Assembly: GCA_035627955.1 (NCBI GenBank)
Contig: DASPKU010000001.1
Span: 310,001 to 374,000, forward strand
Reading direction: 5' to 3'
From: Phycisphaerales bacterium
GTDB taxonomy: Bacteria; Planctomycetota; Phycisphaerae; Phycisphaerales; UBA1924
DNA: 64,000 nt
The notes under the pieces were generated by a model, which was not told the origin of the DNA, searched no databases, and saw only the letters and a list, made by a program, of their open reading frames with translations. The number at the start of each line of letters is the position of its first letter. Within the stretch, counting starts at the first letter, position 1. Shown here one piece after another: positions 46,234 through 57,686 of the stretch. The position numbers and the translations under genes are program-made.

Positions 46234-49200
46234 ATGCCGCAGTTGCCCGTTCTTTCGACAGGTTCTCGAGGCTACGAGCTGGAGGGGCTCGCGCGCGAGC
46301 TGGCCAACAGCATCGAGGGTGAGGTGCGGTTTGACCTGCACAACCGCATGCTGTACGCGACCGACGCGTCGCTGTACCAGGTCGAGCCGCTGGGGGTGGT
46401 GATCCCCGCGGATGTCGAGGACGCGGTACGGGCGGTGCAGTTCTGCGGGCGGAATGAGCTGCCGATCCTGCCGCGGGGCGGGGGGACGAGCCTGGCGGGG
46501 CAGTGCACGAACCGGGCCGTGGTCATCGATCTTTCAAACCGGTGCAACCGGCTGCTGTCGGTGGATGTGGCGGGGCAATCGTGTCTGGTGGAGCCGGGGA
46601 TCACGGTGGATGACCTCAATGATCAGCTCGGGGCGACGGGGCTGTTCTTCGCGCCCGACCCCGCGACGAGCCGGCACGCGAACATTGGCGGGTGCATCGG
46701 GAATAACGCGGCGGGGGCGCGGTCGATCCGCTACGGGCGGACGAGCGAGAGCGTGCTGGGCGTCGAGGTGTGCCTGGCGTCGGGCGAGCGGGTAACGCTC
46801 GACCAGGGCGCGGCGCTGCGGGATCCGCGTGTTCGCGCGATCACCGAGCGGGTGGTTGAGATCGTTCAGCGGCACGAGCGGCTGATACGCGAGCGGTTCC
46901 CCAAGACCATCCGTCGCAACGCGGGGTATGGGCTCGACATGGTGCTCAAGCAGCTGGACCTCGCCGCGAAGGAGGGCGTGGACCCGCTCGCGAAGGTGAA
47001 CCTCGCGCACCTGCTGTGCGGGAGCGAGGGCACTCTGGCGGTGACGCTCGGGGCGAAGCTGAAGCTGCATCCGAAGCCGCAGGCGCGCGGGCTGGCGGTG
47101 CTGGGGTTCGAGTCGCTGGACGCGGCCATCGACGCGGTGCTGCCGATCCTGGTGACGAACCCGACGGCGGTGGAACTGCTCGACGATACGGTGATTGACC
47201 TCGCGCGGGCGAACATGGAGTACCGCAGGTACGTGGACCTGATGCCGCAGCCGGCGGCGGGCAAGACGTTGAAGGCCGTGCTGTACGTGGAGTACTTCGA
47301 GCTGACGGCGGACCGCGTCGCGGCGAGCTTCGACGCGCTGCGGGCGGTCGCGGCGGGAATCCCGCTGCAGGCCCACACGGACGCCGCGGCAATGCTGAAC
47401 GCGTGGAAGCTGCGGAAGGCGGGCGAGCCGCTGCTGCACGGCATCCCGGGGCACAGGAAGCCGATCACGTTCATCGAGGACAACGCGATCCCGGTCGAGC
47501 GGCTGGCGGAGTTCGTCAAGCGGCTGCGCGGCATTGTCGCGGAGCACGGCACGCGGGCGGCGTTCTATGCGCACGCGAGCGTGGGTGTGCTGCACGTGCG
47601 GCCGCTGCTGGATGTGCACGAGGCGGACGACCGCGAGCGGATGAAGGCGATCGCGGTGGCGACGGCGGACCTCGCGAAGGAGCTGGGCGGCGTGATGTCC
47701 GGCGAGCACGGCGACGGGCGGGTGCGCTCGCCGCTGCTCGAGCGGTTCTATGGGCCCGAGCTCATGGCGGCGTTCCGCGAGGTGAAGCGGGTGTTTGACC
47801 CCAGGAACCTGCTGAACCCGGGGAACATCGTGGACCTGGACGGCGCGAACCCGCGACCGATCGCGTCGATGGCGGAGTCGCTGCGCGTGGAGCCCAAGCC
47901 CGGGCGGCCGGTGCACGTGCCCCCCGAGGTGCAGACGTACTTCAGCTACGACGATCAGCACGGCTTCGACGGGGCCGTGGAGATGTGCAACGGCGCGGGG
48001 GTGTGCCGCAAAAAGCAGGGCGGCACGATGTGCCCGTCGTACATGGCGACGCTGGACGAGCGGCACGCGACGCGCGGGCGCGGGAATGCGCTGCGGCTGG
48101 CGATCACGGGGCAGCTGAACGCGGACGGGAACGGCGGCACGAACACGCCGCTGTGGGACGACCCGGGCACGCTGGAGACGCTGAGGCTGTGCCTGTCGTG
48201 CAAGGCGTGCAAGACGGAGTGCCCGAGCAACGTGGACATTGCGCGGCTGAAGGCAGAGTACCACGCGCAGCGGTACAAGCAGGAGGGCGTGCCGCTGCGG
48301 GCGCGGCTGTTCGGGGCGGTACGGGAGCTGAACCGGGCGGGAGCAGTGATGCCGTGGCTGGCGAACGCGGTGGCAGCGAGCGGGCTGGGGAAGCTGGGCG
48401 CGAAGTGGCTGATGAATGTTGATCCGCGTCGGACGCTGCCGCCGTTCGCGAAGCCGCTGGCGAAGCAGTGGGGCACGGACGAGCCGGGTTCGGACAGGCG
48501 GATCGGCGGCGGTACTGACGCGACTGCAAAGCCACGGGTGGTGCTGTTCGGTGATTGCTTCACGTCGTACAGCGAGCCCCGGATCGGGCTGGCGACGCGG
48601 CGGGTGCTCGGTGCGTTCGGGTACGAGGTCGAGCTCGCGGACGCGGGGTGCTGCGGGCGTGCGAAGATCTCGATGGGGCTGCTGGAGTCCGTGATCGAGG
48701 AGGCGGACGCGACGCTCGCGCGTTTGCAGCCGTTCATTGAGGACGAGGGCGTGCGGGCGATCCTGTTCATGGAGCCGTCGTGCCTGTCGGCTATCAAGGA
48801 CGACTGGCTCACGCTCAAGCTACGGACGCCGCACTCAACGCGCCAGAAGCTCGCGGTCAAGTCGTACCTCGCCGAGGACTTCCTCGATCGGCAGTGGGAG
48901 GCACATCCGCGAAGGCCGCAGTTCCGCGCGCCCAAAGACGGCGTGATCCTGCACGGGCACTGCCACCAGAAGGCGCTGTGGGGTGCGGAGACATCGGCGC
49001 GGATGCTCAAGCGGGCCGCGGGCGACTGCGTGAAGACGCTGGACACGGGCTGCTGCGGGATGGCTGGGTCGTTCGGGTTCACGCGCGACAAGTACGAGGT
49101 ATCCATGAAGATCGGCGAGCTGTCGCTGTTCCCGGCGGTGCGGGCGGCCCAGGGCGCGTGCGTTGCCGCGCCGGGGACGAGCTGCCGGCATCAGATCCAC

Positions 49201-49266
49201 GACGGCACAGGCGTCACGGCCAAGCACCCGATGGAGTGGCTGAGCGAGTGGCTGGAGGGAGCATGA
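46234..49266 (+). CDS. FAD-linked oxidoreductase fused to an iron-sulfur CCG-domain protein
   Basis: A 1010-residue fusion of a GlcD/D-lactate dehydrogenase-type FAD domain and a GlcF-like Fe-S domain. The FAD part has LPRGGGTSLAGQCTN and GGCIGNNAAGARSIRYGRT, then a cap domain ending in SGEHGDGRVRSPLLERFYG. The iron-sulfur part has CRKKQGGTMCPSYMA, LSCKACKTECPSNVDI (4Fe-4S ferredoxin-like) and two CCG motifs, DAGCCGRAK and DTGCCGMAG. Such proteins oxidise 2-hydroxy acids (glycolate, D-lactate, 2-hydroxyglutarate) and pass electrons to quinones. The start is uncertain: ATG 46234 is used; GTG 46201 or 46219 are possible. It overlaps the next gene by four bases. Confidence 0.92.
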   Translation: MPQLPVLSTGSRGYELEGLARELANSIEGEVRFDLHNRMLYATDASLYQVEPLGVVIPADVEDAVRAVQFCGRNELPILPRGGGTSLAGQCTNRAVVIDLSNRCNRLLSVDVAGQSCLVEPGITVDDLNDQLGATGLFFAPDPATSRHANIGGCIGNNAAGARSIRYGRTSESVLGVEVCLASGERVTLDQGAALRDPRVRAITERVVEIVQRHERLIRERFPKTIRRNAGYGLDMVLKQLDLAAKEGVDPLAKVNLAHLLCGSEGTLAVTLGAKLKLHPKPQARGLAVLGFESLDAAIDAVLPILVTNPTAVELLDDTVIDLARANMEYRRYVDLMPQPAAGKTLKAVLYVEYFELTADRVAASFDALRAVAAGIPLQAHTDAAAMLNAWKLRKAGEPLLHGIPGHRKPITFIEDNAIPVERLAEFVKRLRGIVAEHGTRAAFYAHASVGVLHVRPLLDVHEADDRERMKAIAVATADLAKELGGVMSGEHGDGRVRSPLLERFYGPELMAAFREVKRVFDPRNLLNPGNIVDLDGANPRPIASMAESLRVEPKPGRPVHVPPEVQTYFSYDDQHGFDGAVEMCNGAGVCRKKQGGTMCPSYMATLDERHATRGRGNALRLAITGQLNADGNGGTNTPLWDDPGTLETLRLCLSCKACKTECPSNVDIARLKAEYHAQRYKQEGVPLRARLFGAVRELNRAGAVMPWLANAVAASGLGKLGAKWLMNVDPRRTLPPFAKPLAKQWGTDEPGSDRRIGGGTDATAKPRVVLFGDCFTSYSEPRIGLATRRVLGAFGYEVELADAGCCGRAKISMGLLESVIEEADATLARLQPFIEDEGVRAILFMEPSCLSAIKDDWLTLKLRTPHSTRQKLAVKSYLAEDFLDRQWEAHPRRPQFRAPKDGVILHGHCHQKALWGAETSARMLKRAAGDCVKTLDTGCCGMAGSFGFTRDKYEVSMKIGELSLFPAVRAAQGACVAAPGTSCRHQIHDGTGVTAKHPMEWLSEWLEGA

Positions 49267-49745
49267 GTCTGAACGTGCGGGCCGCGACACCGGGCGATGT
49301 GCCCACGATCCTGCGTTTTATCAAGGAACTCGCCGACTACGAGCGTGCCCCCGATGAGGTGATCGCCACGCCCACGCTGCTGAATGAGGCGCTGTTCGCG
49401 GCAAGGCCCGCGTGCGAGGCGTTCATCGGGGAGATCGACGGGCGGCCGGAGGGCTTCGCGCTCTTCTTCCACAACTTCTCGACGTGGAAGGGGCGACGCG
49501 GGGTGTACCTCGAGGACCTGTACGTCACGCCCGCCGCGCGCGGGAAGGGGCTCGGCAAGGCGCTGCTGTCGCGCGTGGCGCAGGTGGCGGTGGAGCGCGG
49601 GTGCCCGCGGCTGGAGTGGGCGGTGCTTGATTGGAACACGCCGGCGCTGGAGTTTTACCACGCGGTGGGCGCGGTGCCTATGACTGAGTGGACCGTGCAT
49701 CGGGTCACCGGGGACGCGCTCACGAGATTAGCGGCAGGCACCTGA
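49263..49745 (+). CDS. GNAT family N-acetyltransferase
   Basis: A 160-residue GCN5-type acetyltransferase: LNVRAATPGDVPTILRFIKELADYE, the acetyl-CoA-binding motif YVTPAARGKGLGKALLSRV (89-106) and LEWAVLDWNTPALEFYHAVGA. The FFHNFSTWKGRRGVYLEDLYV stretch matches the diamine acetyltransferase (SSAT) branch, so a small amine or amino-acid-like substrate is plausible. The start overlaps the oxidoreductase stop by four bases (ATGA), pointing to a two-gene operon. Confidence 0.92.
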   Translation: MSLNVRAATPGDVPTILRFIKELADYERAPDEVIATPTLLNEALFAARPACEAFIGEIDGRPEGFALFFHNFSTWKGRRGVYLEDLYVTPAARGKGLGKALLSRVAQVAVERGCPRLEWAVLDWNTPALEFYHAVGAVPMTEWTVHRVTGDALTRLAAGT

Positions 49746-49830
49746 CACCGGCGGGTTCGACGCGAAGGAAGACTCCGGCCCGCTCGCTTCGTTCGGGGCT
49801 CGTTTCGAACGGCGCTGAAGACCTCGGCCA

Positions 49831-51321
<1,491 letters not shown>

Positions 51322-51464
51322 GCTCGAGTGCTCCTGGTGTGACCTGGCCGATGAGGGCCGAAGTGGGGCCGAAGGATAGACGCGCGAGCCCGAACATCGG
51401 CCTGAATGCGTTTGCACTGAACGTGCGGGTTCACCTACCTTGGCGGCCCAAGGAGGTCAGCGTC

Positions 51465-51971
51465 ATGCCAGAGTTGTCACAAGTGTCGCAGCGCCAGCGT
51501 TCTCTCGAGTCGCTCAGGTTTGCCCACTCGATGACGGAGAGCCTGCTCAAGGACTTCCCCGAGGCGAAGGCGTGCCACCAGCCCAGCCCGACCGATAACC
51601 ACCTGCTGTGGAGCCTGGGGCACCTTGCGGCCACGTACGCCTGGATGCTGTCCCTGATCGGGAAGCCCTCGAGCCTGCCGGAGTCGTACTCGAAGTTGTT
51701 CGGCTGGGGAAGCAAGCCGACGCCGGATGCCACCGCCTACCCGCCGCTGGCCAGCGTGCGGGAGGCGATGGAGTCGGAGCTCGCGGCCTTCCTGCGGGCG
51801 ATCGCTGAGATGCCGGAAGCGCAGCTGTCGCAGCCACTTGCGAAGGACGTTGGCAAGTTCGCGAAGGACGCGATCGAGCTTGTTGATCGCGCCGCATGGC
51901 ACGAGGGGTGGCATTCGGGGCAGATCAGCTCCCTGCGCCGGTCGCTCGGGCTTCCGTACCTGATGGGCTGA
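51465..51971 (+). CDS. DinB-like putative metal-dependent protein
   Basis: A 168-residue four-helix DinB-type protein. The metal-binding histidines are seen as HLLWSLGHLAAT in helix 2 and WHEGWHSGQISSLRRSLG near 145-162. DinB-fold proteins include thiol-S-transferases and proteins of unknown enzymatic role, often induced by damage or stress. The ribosome binding site AAGGAGGT is seven bases before ATG 51465, so the start is well supported. It stands alone after the leftward dehydrogenase gene. Confidence 0.85.
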   Translation: MPELSQVSQRQRSLESLRFAHSMTESLLKDFPEAKACHQPSPTDNHLLWSLGHLAATYAWMLSLIGKPSSLPESYSKLFGWGSKPTPDATAYPPLASVREAMESELAAFLRAIAEMPEAQLSQPLAKDVGKFAKDAIELVDRAAWHEGWHSGQISSLRRSLGLPYLMG

Positions 51972-52164
51972 TTTGGGGGTGGGCTAACTCTGGCCGAACT
52001 GTGAACTTAGGGTGTTTTTGTCATGCGAATGCGATTTCGCGCTTCCAAATGGCACCTCACTGTGCTCTAATAGGGGTGTCCACGGGCTCCGTATCGGGGA
52101 GGATCCCCCGCGCGAGCGCCGTGGATCCGCGCCACCAGCGCGGGGTGTTGGTGAAGGGAAGAGA

Positions 52165-52929
52165 ATGAACCGCCTTGCTCTGATTGCATCCACGGCTGTG
52201 CTCGCCGCGTCCGCCGCGCACGCCGCGTCAGTGAACGTCGAGCTCACGCTGCTCGTTGACGTGTCGATCAGCATCGACTCGACGGAGTACGCGCGTCAGC
52301 GCGTCGGGTACCGGAACGCGTTCCAGAACCTGAACTTCGAGGCCATCGTCGGCGCGGGCAACTCGGTCGCCGTGAACTACATCGAGTGGTCGGGCACCGG
52401 GCAGCAGAGCATCCGCAGCATCAATGCGGCGCACCCGGACGGCTGGTGGCTGCTGACGAGCCAGGCGGACTGCAATGCGTTCGCCGCGCACCTCAACACG
52501 CTGACGCACAACCCCGGCACGACGACGGCGCCCCAGAGCGCCCTGCAGTACGCGGTGACCAGCGGCGGGATGTTCACGAACTCCTACACCAGCGCTCGCC
52601 AGATCATCGACGTGTCCGGCGACGGCCCAGCGAACTCGGGCCTCACGGGCACGCTGGGGCGTGACGCCGCGATTGCGGCCGGCGTTGATCAGATCAACGG
52701 CCTGGTGATCGGCAACGAGGACAACGTCCTCAACTACTACCTGAACAACGTGCAGGCCGGCGAAGGCTCGTTCACCATGCAGGCGAACAGCTTCGACGTG
52801 TTCCACAAAGCGATCCTCGACAAGCTGCGGATGGAACTGGGTCAGTCGATCCCGCTGCCTGGCGCGGCGGCGATGGGCTTCCTGGGCATCGGCGCGATCG
52901 CTTGCCGGCGGACGCGCGACCGCCGCTGA
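52165..52929 (+). CDS. Von Willebrand-like DUF1194 protein with PEP-CTERM-like tail
   Basis: A 254-residue secreted protein. After a signal peptide (MNRLALIASTAVLAASAAHA) come a VWA-type domain with a MIDAS-like DVSISID near 31-37, RQRVGYRNAFQ, SGTGQQS and QIIDVSGDGPANSG, all typical of DUF1194. The tail IPLPGAAAMGFLGIGAIACRRTRD is a PEP-CTERM variant (VPLPA type), with a hydrophobic helix and basic end. It would be sorted at the outer surface by an exosortase and bind ligands through the metal site. It differs in tail from the protein at 30834. GAAGGGAAGAGA precedes the ATG. A terminator follows. Confidence 0.85.
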   Translation: MNRLALIASTAVLAASAAHAASVNVELTLLVDVSISIDSTEYARQRVGYRNAFQNLNFEAIVGAGNSVAVNYIEWSGTGQQSIRSINAAHPDGWWLLTSQADCNAFAAHLNTLTHNPGTTTAPQSALQYAVTSGGMFTNSYTSARQIIDVSGDGPANSGLTGTLGRDAAIAAGVDQINGLVIGNEDNVLNYYLNNVQAGEGSFTMQANSFDVFHKAILDKLRMELGQSIPLPGAAAMGFLGIGAIACRRTRDRR

Positions 52930-52964
52930 GTGGTTGCTGCTGGCGGGTTGGAATCGAACCTAAG

Positions 52965-52993
52965 ACGCCGCTCCTTCTGGGCGGCGTTTTTTA
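52965..52993 (+). terminator. Terminator of the DUF1194 gene
   Basis: ACGCCGC, nine-base loop, GCGGCGT and TTTTTA. A 7-bp stem with a T tract. Confidence 0.8.
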
Positions 52994-53971
52994 TTGTGTG
53001 GGGGGCGTCGAGGCGCGGGTAAGGCGATCAACGATCGCGCTCCAGAGGCTGGCGTCTTCGGGTGACGCTCCGTGCGGGGCGGGGCTGATGACAATGATGC
53101 GGTCGGCGCCGGAGGTGTCGGCCTGGCGGAGGGCGCTGTAGAGCTCGCGGGCGTAAGCGTGCGGGTCCGTCGGCATGCGGAAGAGTGTGTGCGGCGGCTG
53201 CACGTGAAGGTCCGTGGTTGAGAGGACGGCGGCGCGGGTGCTGTTGTGGAGTGCGCGGGAGAGATCACTCGCGGGGATGAGGCGTGTGGGGGTGAGCGGG
53301 GCGTAGTGGCTGGCGAGCTGGCCGGGGCTTTCGGGCGTCGCAGTCAAAGGCGAGCCGGTGAGGACCGGGCGGTTGAGGACGCGGGCGATGGCCTCGGGCG
53401 TGATGAGGCCCGCCCGCAGCACGCGTATTTCATCCCCGAGTTTCACCACGGTGGACTCGATGCCGCCGGTGCAGGGGCCGCCGTCGAGGACGTAGACCTG
53501 CGCGGGCGTGAAGGACTCACGCACGTGGGCCGCGGTGGTGGGGGAGATGCGTCCCGACGGGTTCGCGCTCGGGCCGACCAGCGGGCCATCGAGGGCGCGG
53601 AGCAGGGCGAGCGTGAGGGGGTGATCGGGGCAGCGCACGGCGACGTTGGGCCCATCGGCAGTGACGACCGACGGCACTCCGCTGGCCTTTGGCAGGATGA
53701 TCGAGAGCGGCCCCGGCCAGAAGCAGTCGGCGAGCAACTGAGCATCCCGTGGCCATTCTGCGACCACACGCCTTGCCATCGCGGGGCCGCTGACGTGCAC
53801 GATGAGCGGGTTGTTCGACGGGCGTCCCTTGGTCTTGAACACGCGGCGCACGGCCGCCTCGTCGAGGGCATCGGCGCCCAGGCCGTAGACCGTCTCGGTG
53901 GGGAAGGCCACCAGCCCTCCCGCACGGAGGCGCTCCACGGCGTGCGCGATGTCGCGTTCACGATCGTCCAC
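52991..53971 (-). CDS. tsaC: L-threonylcarbamoyladenylate synthase (TsaC/Sua5)
   Basis: A 326-residue Sua5/YrdC-type enzyme that makes threonylcarbamoyl-AMP from threonine, bicarbonate and ATP, the first step of t6A synthesis. YrdC-domain features are LVAFPTETVYGLGADAL, KGRPSNNPLIVHV, PGPLSIILP and VGPSANPSGRISPT. It is longer than TsaC (about 190) and has the extra C-terminal Sua5 domain, with linker SPGQLASHYAPLTP, so it is of the Sua5 type. The start is GTG 53971; a TTG at 53977 adds two residues. TsaD (32161) is its likely pathway partner. Confidence 0.93.
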   Translation of the reverse strand: MDDRERDIAHAVERLRAGGLVAFPTETVYGLGADALDEAAVRRVFKTKGRPSNNPLIVHVSGPAMARRVVAEWPRDAQLLADCFWPGPLSIILPKASGVPSVVTADGPNVAVRCPDHPLTLALLRALDGPLVGPSANPSGRISPTTAAHVRESFTPAQVYVLDGGPCTGGIESTVVKLGDEIRVLRAGLITPEAIARVLNRPVLTGSPLTATPESPGQLASHYAPLTPTRLIPASDLSRALHNSTRAAVLSTTDLHVQPPHTLFRMPTDPHAYARELYSALRQADTSGADRIIVISPAPHGASPEDASLWSAIVDRLTRASTPPTQ

Positions 53972-53998
53972 GGGCAAGCGTAGGTGCGGCGTGCGCGA

Positions 53999-55870
53999 TC
54001 ACTTCACACGGCCACGGTCGTGCTCGACCTTGAGCGCGGGCTCGCCCGCCCAGCCGCGGGTGCCGCGGGCGCCCTCGAGGGCGTCGTCGACAGTGGGGAC
54101 GACGAACTGGATGTTGTTGCGCTCCAGCGTGGTGCCCATCGCCTGGAAGAGGGCGGAAATCGCGGTGTTGTAACGCACCAGGGCATCAACGGCGCCTCGC
54201 TCGGCGGCGGCCAGCCGCTCCTGCTGCTGGAACTCGAGGTTGAGCCGCTCGACCGTGTAGCCTGGGCCGATCTCCTTCTCAACCTGAAGGACGCGGAGAG
54301 CCTCGGCGGTCGCGAGCACGTTGGTGCGAGATGACTCGATGCGCTTGTAGAACAGCTGCACCTGGAGCAGGGCGCCGAGCACCTCTTCCACGGTGGTCCG
54401 CACGGTGTTCTGGTACGCGAGCACGCTCTGCATCCGCTCCAGCACGCGCCGGCGGTACTCGCCCTCCGCCCTGCGGTTGCCGATGGGTGCCTCGAAGGTG
54501 AGGCCAATGACGTAGCTGGCGAAGTTGGTCGCGAAAACGTCGTTGTAGGTCTCGTGGATCTGGTCGTTGAGGCCGCTGTACTTGGACTGGAGTCGCAGGC
54601 TCAGGTCGGGCAGGCGGGCGTTGCGTGCGACCGTCTGGCGGATCGAAGCGTCGTCGATGCCGATGATCGCGGACTGGATTTCGGGACGGTAGCGCAGGGC
54701 CGAACGGATGGACTCCGACAGGCTGTACTGCACCGGCTGGTCGATGGGGAAGTCCGCCGGGATCAGCAGCACCGTGGAGCCCACCGAGAACTCAGGGTCA
54801 TTGACGAGGGACTTGATCTGGTTGCTGATCAGGGCGAGCTGCGTCTGGGCCGCGAGCAGGTCGTCCTGACGCGTGGTGACGCGGGACATCGCGTCAGCGA
54901 TCTGCGCGGCGTTGGCGTCGAGGGGTGCGCGCTGGATGAGCTGGTCGCGGACGCGGATGCCGCGCTCCAGCAGCCGCTGCAGGACAAGCACGTCCTGGTG
55001 CGCCTGCACCAGCTGCCAGTAGCGTTCTTCCGTGTCGCTCACCACGCGCATGAGGTCGCGCCGCAGCGTCTCCACCGCGTTGCGCTCGGCGTTCCGCAGG
55101 ACACGGATTTCCGCCTGTGTCACCTCGGTGCCGAAGTTTCGCAGCAGCGGCTGGTCCCACTGGAACGTCACCGCCGAGGGGAACACCGCCTGATTCGTGG
55201 TGGTTGCTCCCGTCGGCTTGCTCTCGAAGTAGCTCAGCTCATTCTGGATGGTGAGCCGGCCGCCGCTGACCAGCGTGCGTCGGAGGCCGAAGCTGGATTG
55301 ATAGGTCTGGCTCTGCGAGGCCGCGCTGCCGATGTTGGGCTCGTTGGTGTTCTGGAAGCTGAGGTTGGAGAAGAAGGTCCAGTCGAAGCTGCCCTCGGCG
55401 GCGAGCACCTGCGCGGAGCTGACGGCGGGCCCCAGGCGGGCGAACTGCACGGCGATGTTGCGCTCCACCGCCGACTTCACCAGCCGCTCGAGGCTCACGT
55501 GCACGGTCTGCGCCGGGGCGCCGGTCAGGTCCTCGGGCAGCGGCAGCGGCACGCCTGTGTACGACTCGATGCCTGCCATCTTCCGAAGCTCTTCGATCTG
55601 CTCGGGCGTCATGCCCAGGGCTGACTGCCCATCAGCACGGGTGGTGGTGACCGGCTGCGGGTGCTGGTCGGCCTGGCGCAGCTCGCGGCGCGCGGCGTCG
55701 ATCATCGAGCGGCGGAGGTCGGACTGGAGCTTGTCCTGGAACGGGGAATGGCGCGGGGAGGCGCAGCCGGCGAGCATGCAGGCCACCCCCGCCGCGGCGA
55801 TGAGGGCGGGGGCCAAGGCCGGTGCAAGCGACAACTTTTGGACAAACCCTTCGGATCGGGGGCGTGGCAT
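53999..55870 (-). CDS. TolC-family outer membrane efflux lipoprotein
   Basis: A 623-residue protein with a lipoprotein signal (hydrophobic segment then LAGC, Cys35) and long helical/beta-barrel repeats of TolC/CusC type. Landmarks: QFARLGPAVSSAQVLAAEG, TFQWDQPLLRNFG, RNAERNAVETLRRDLMRVV, ESIRSALRYRPEIQSAIIGIDDASIRQTVARNARLPDLSL, and VIGLTFEAPIGNR. TolC proteins form the outer membrane channel of efflux or secretion machines. No inner membrane or adaptor partner is next to it here. It is 27 bases upstream of tsaC on the same strand. Confidence 0.88.
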   Translation of the reverse strand: MPRPRSEGFVQKLSLAPALAPALIAAAGVACMLAGCASPRHSPFQDKLQSDLRRSMIDAARRELRQADQHPQPVTTTRADGQSALGMTPEQIEELRKMAGIESYTGVPLPLPEDLTGAPAQTVHVSLERLVKSAVERNIAVQFARLGPAVSSAQVLAAEGSFDWTFFSNLSFQNTNEPNIGSAASQSQTYQSSFGLRRTLVSGGRLTIQNELSYFESKPTGATTTNQAVFPSAVTFQWDQPLLRNFGTEVTQAEIRVLRNAERNAVETLRRDLMRVVSDTEERYWQLVQAHQDVLVLQRLLERGIRVRDQLIQRAPLDANAAQIADAMSRVTTRQDDLLAAQTQLALISNQIKSLVNDPEFSVGSTVLLIPADFPIDQPVQYSLSESIRSALRYRPEIQSAIIGIDDASIRQTVARNARLPDLSLRLQSKYSGLNDQIHETYNDVFATNFASYVIGLTFEAPIGNRRAEGEYRRRVLERMQSVLAYQNTVRTTVEEVLGALLQVQLFYKRIESSRTNVLATAEALRVLQVEKEIGPGYTVERLNLEFQQQERLAAAERGAVDALVRYNTAISALFQAMGTTLERNNIQFVVPTVDDALEGARGTRGWAGEPALKVEHDRGRVK

Positions 55871-56174
55871 GGACCCTCAACGTAGCGGTGGGGGGGCGGT
55901 TGGTCAAAGGAAGGGCGCGGCCGGGACCCCGTGGGGGGCTTGCGTGGACGAGCGGCGGTGCGCCCTAAACCGGGGCAAACCTGTCGCTTGCAGTACGGTT
56001 TTTTGTGTTCCGCGGTTGCGGATTGTGCCGATGCGCAACCTTTGCCACTCCTGTTTACACTCGCCCCGCGCCGGCCTTGGCGGGGGGCTGCACGGAAGCG
56101 GTCGGCCGCTGGATTGGCCGTGACATGCCTTGACACGCGTAGACAAGCGCACTTTTTACGAGGAGCTGCCTCCC

Positions 56175-57662
56175 ATGCCTGGAGACAGAGTGACCACCGG
56201 AGGGTTCGTGTTCGCCATGCTGTCCCGTCTCTCGCCCGTCGCCGCCCTGGCGTTCCTGACCCCCGCGGCCATCGTCGCCACCGCCCATGGGCAGGTGCAG
56301 ACCGTGACGCCCTACTACGCCTCGGTCACGGTCGACAAGGCAACGGTGCGGTGCGGCGACAACGACCGGTTCTACAAGGTCGGCGAGCTCGCCACCGGCG
56401 ACATCGTGATGGTGGACGGCGAGGGCAGCTCGTGGTCGCGGATCTCCTACCCATCGAACCTCTACGCATTCGTGAAGGTGGAGGACGTGAAGGTGGACGG
56501 GGGCAACGCGACGCTGACCACCGCAAGCAAGCTAAAGGCGGCGAACGTCACCGCCGGCTTCCAGCCCTCGTGGAAGTCGCTGCTGGATGTGCCGCTCGCG
56601 CAGGGCGCGACGCTGAAGGTGCTGGAGCCCGTGAAGGAGGGCGAGTCGGTCGTCGGGTACAAGGTCGCGGCGCCGGAGTCGGCGCGGGCCTTCGTCGAGA
56701 CGCGCGTTCTGCGGCGGGCCACCGATGCGGAAGTCGCGGCGTTCAAGACCAAGGGCGGCGTGCCGGCGCTGCCGGCGGGCACTCCCTCCAACCCCGGCAC
56801 GACGACGCCAGCCAAGCCCACGACGGACGTGGTGCCTGGGCCCGGCAGCCCGGTGAACGCGCCCAACGGCAACCCCGGCGTGGTGCCATCGAGCACGCCC
56901 GTGAAGCCCGTGATCCAAGATGGCCAGGGCGTGACGCCAGTGGTCAGCCAGCCCGTCGATGCCACCGGCGAGAACAAGCCGATCGCCGCGACCGAGCCAA
57001 AGGAACGGCCGGTGAGTTCGCTCGAAGCCCTCGATGCCCGTTTCAAGGAGGTCTGGAAGCAGGCGCAGGTCTCGTCCGAAGTTGGCGAGATGCTGGCCGA
57101 GTTCCAGCGCACGCTGGACGAGACGCCCGCCGATCAGGTGGGGCGTCGGCGCGTGCTCCAGAGCCGCATCACGGCCTTGCAGACGCGCCTGGACCTCAAC
57201 AACCGCATCCGCGAGCAGGAGGAGGCCCGGGCAAAGCTCGACTCCACCAAGACCGAGCTGCAGAAGCAGATGGAGGTGTGGGAACGCGGGCGGGTGTACA
57301 CCATCGTTGGCGAGCTGCGTCCCAGCACGGTGTACGACGGCAAGAACCTGCCGCTGATGTACCGCGTGGTGTCGGTGGGCAGCACGAACGTCAAGACGCT
57401 GGGCTACCTCAAGCCCACGAAGGACATGGACCTCACCCGCATGCTCGGGCAGGTGGTGGGCGTGATCGGTGACGCGACGCTCGACCGCTCGCTCAAGCTG
57501 AACATCATCTCGCCGGTCAAGGTCGAGGTGCTGCGGTCCTCGCCGACTACTGAGACCGCCGCGCCCGCGACGGCCGCCACGCCTGAGAAGACCGAGAAGA
57601 CCACCCCGGCCAAGACCGCCAACGTCGAGGAGGGTGGCGACACCCCCTCGATGGACAAGTAA
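56175..57662 (+). CDS. Secreted protein with bacterial SH3-like N-terminal region
   Basis: A 495-residue exported protein. A signal sequence is near the start (VFAMLSRLSPVAALAFLTPAAIVATAHG). Residues about 40-160 resemble two SH3b-type repeats (VTPYYASVTVDKATVRCGDNDRFYKVGELATGD... WSRISYPSNLYAFV). A Pro/Thr/Gly-rich stretch follows (AGTPSNPGTTTPAKPTTD), then a coiled coil near 280-380 and a Thr/Ala/Glu-rich tail. The SH3 part may bind peptidoglycan or the envelope. GAGGAG precedes ATG 56175 by about ten bases; an ATG at 56130 is possible. A terminator follows. No family is secure. Confidence 0.72.
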   Translation: MPGDRVTTGGFVFAMLSRLSPVAALAFLTPAAIVATAHGQVQTVTPYYASVTVDKATVRCGDNDRFYKVGELATGDIVMVDGEGSSWSRISYPSNLYAFVKVEDVKVDGGNATLTTASKLKAANVTAGFQPSWKSLLDVPLAQGATLKVLEPVKEGESVVGYKVAAPESARAFVETRVLRRATDAEVAAFKTKGGVPALPAGTPSNPGTTTPAKPTTDVVPGPGSPVNAPNGNPGVVPSSTPVKPVIQDGQGVTPVVSQPVDATGENKPIAATEPKERPVSSLEALDARFKEVWKQAQVSSEVGEMLAEFQRTLDETPADQVGRRRVLQSRITALQTRLDLNNRIREQEEARAKLDSTKTELQKQMEVWERGRVYTIVGELRPSTVYDGKNLPLMYRVVSVGSTNVKTLGYLKPTKDMDLTRMLGQVVGVIGDATLDRSLKLNIISPVKVEVLRSSPTTETAAPATAATPEKTEKTTPAKTANVEEGGDTPSMDK

Positions 57663-57686
57663 ACCGCTCGATGGACCGAGCGACTG

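Noticed and set aside
52050-52072. Sigma-54 promoter upstream of the DUF1194 gene (TGGCACC...TGTGCTC)
   Set aside because: The GG to GC distance is 11 rather than 10 bases and the second element lacks TTGC.
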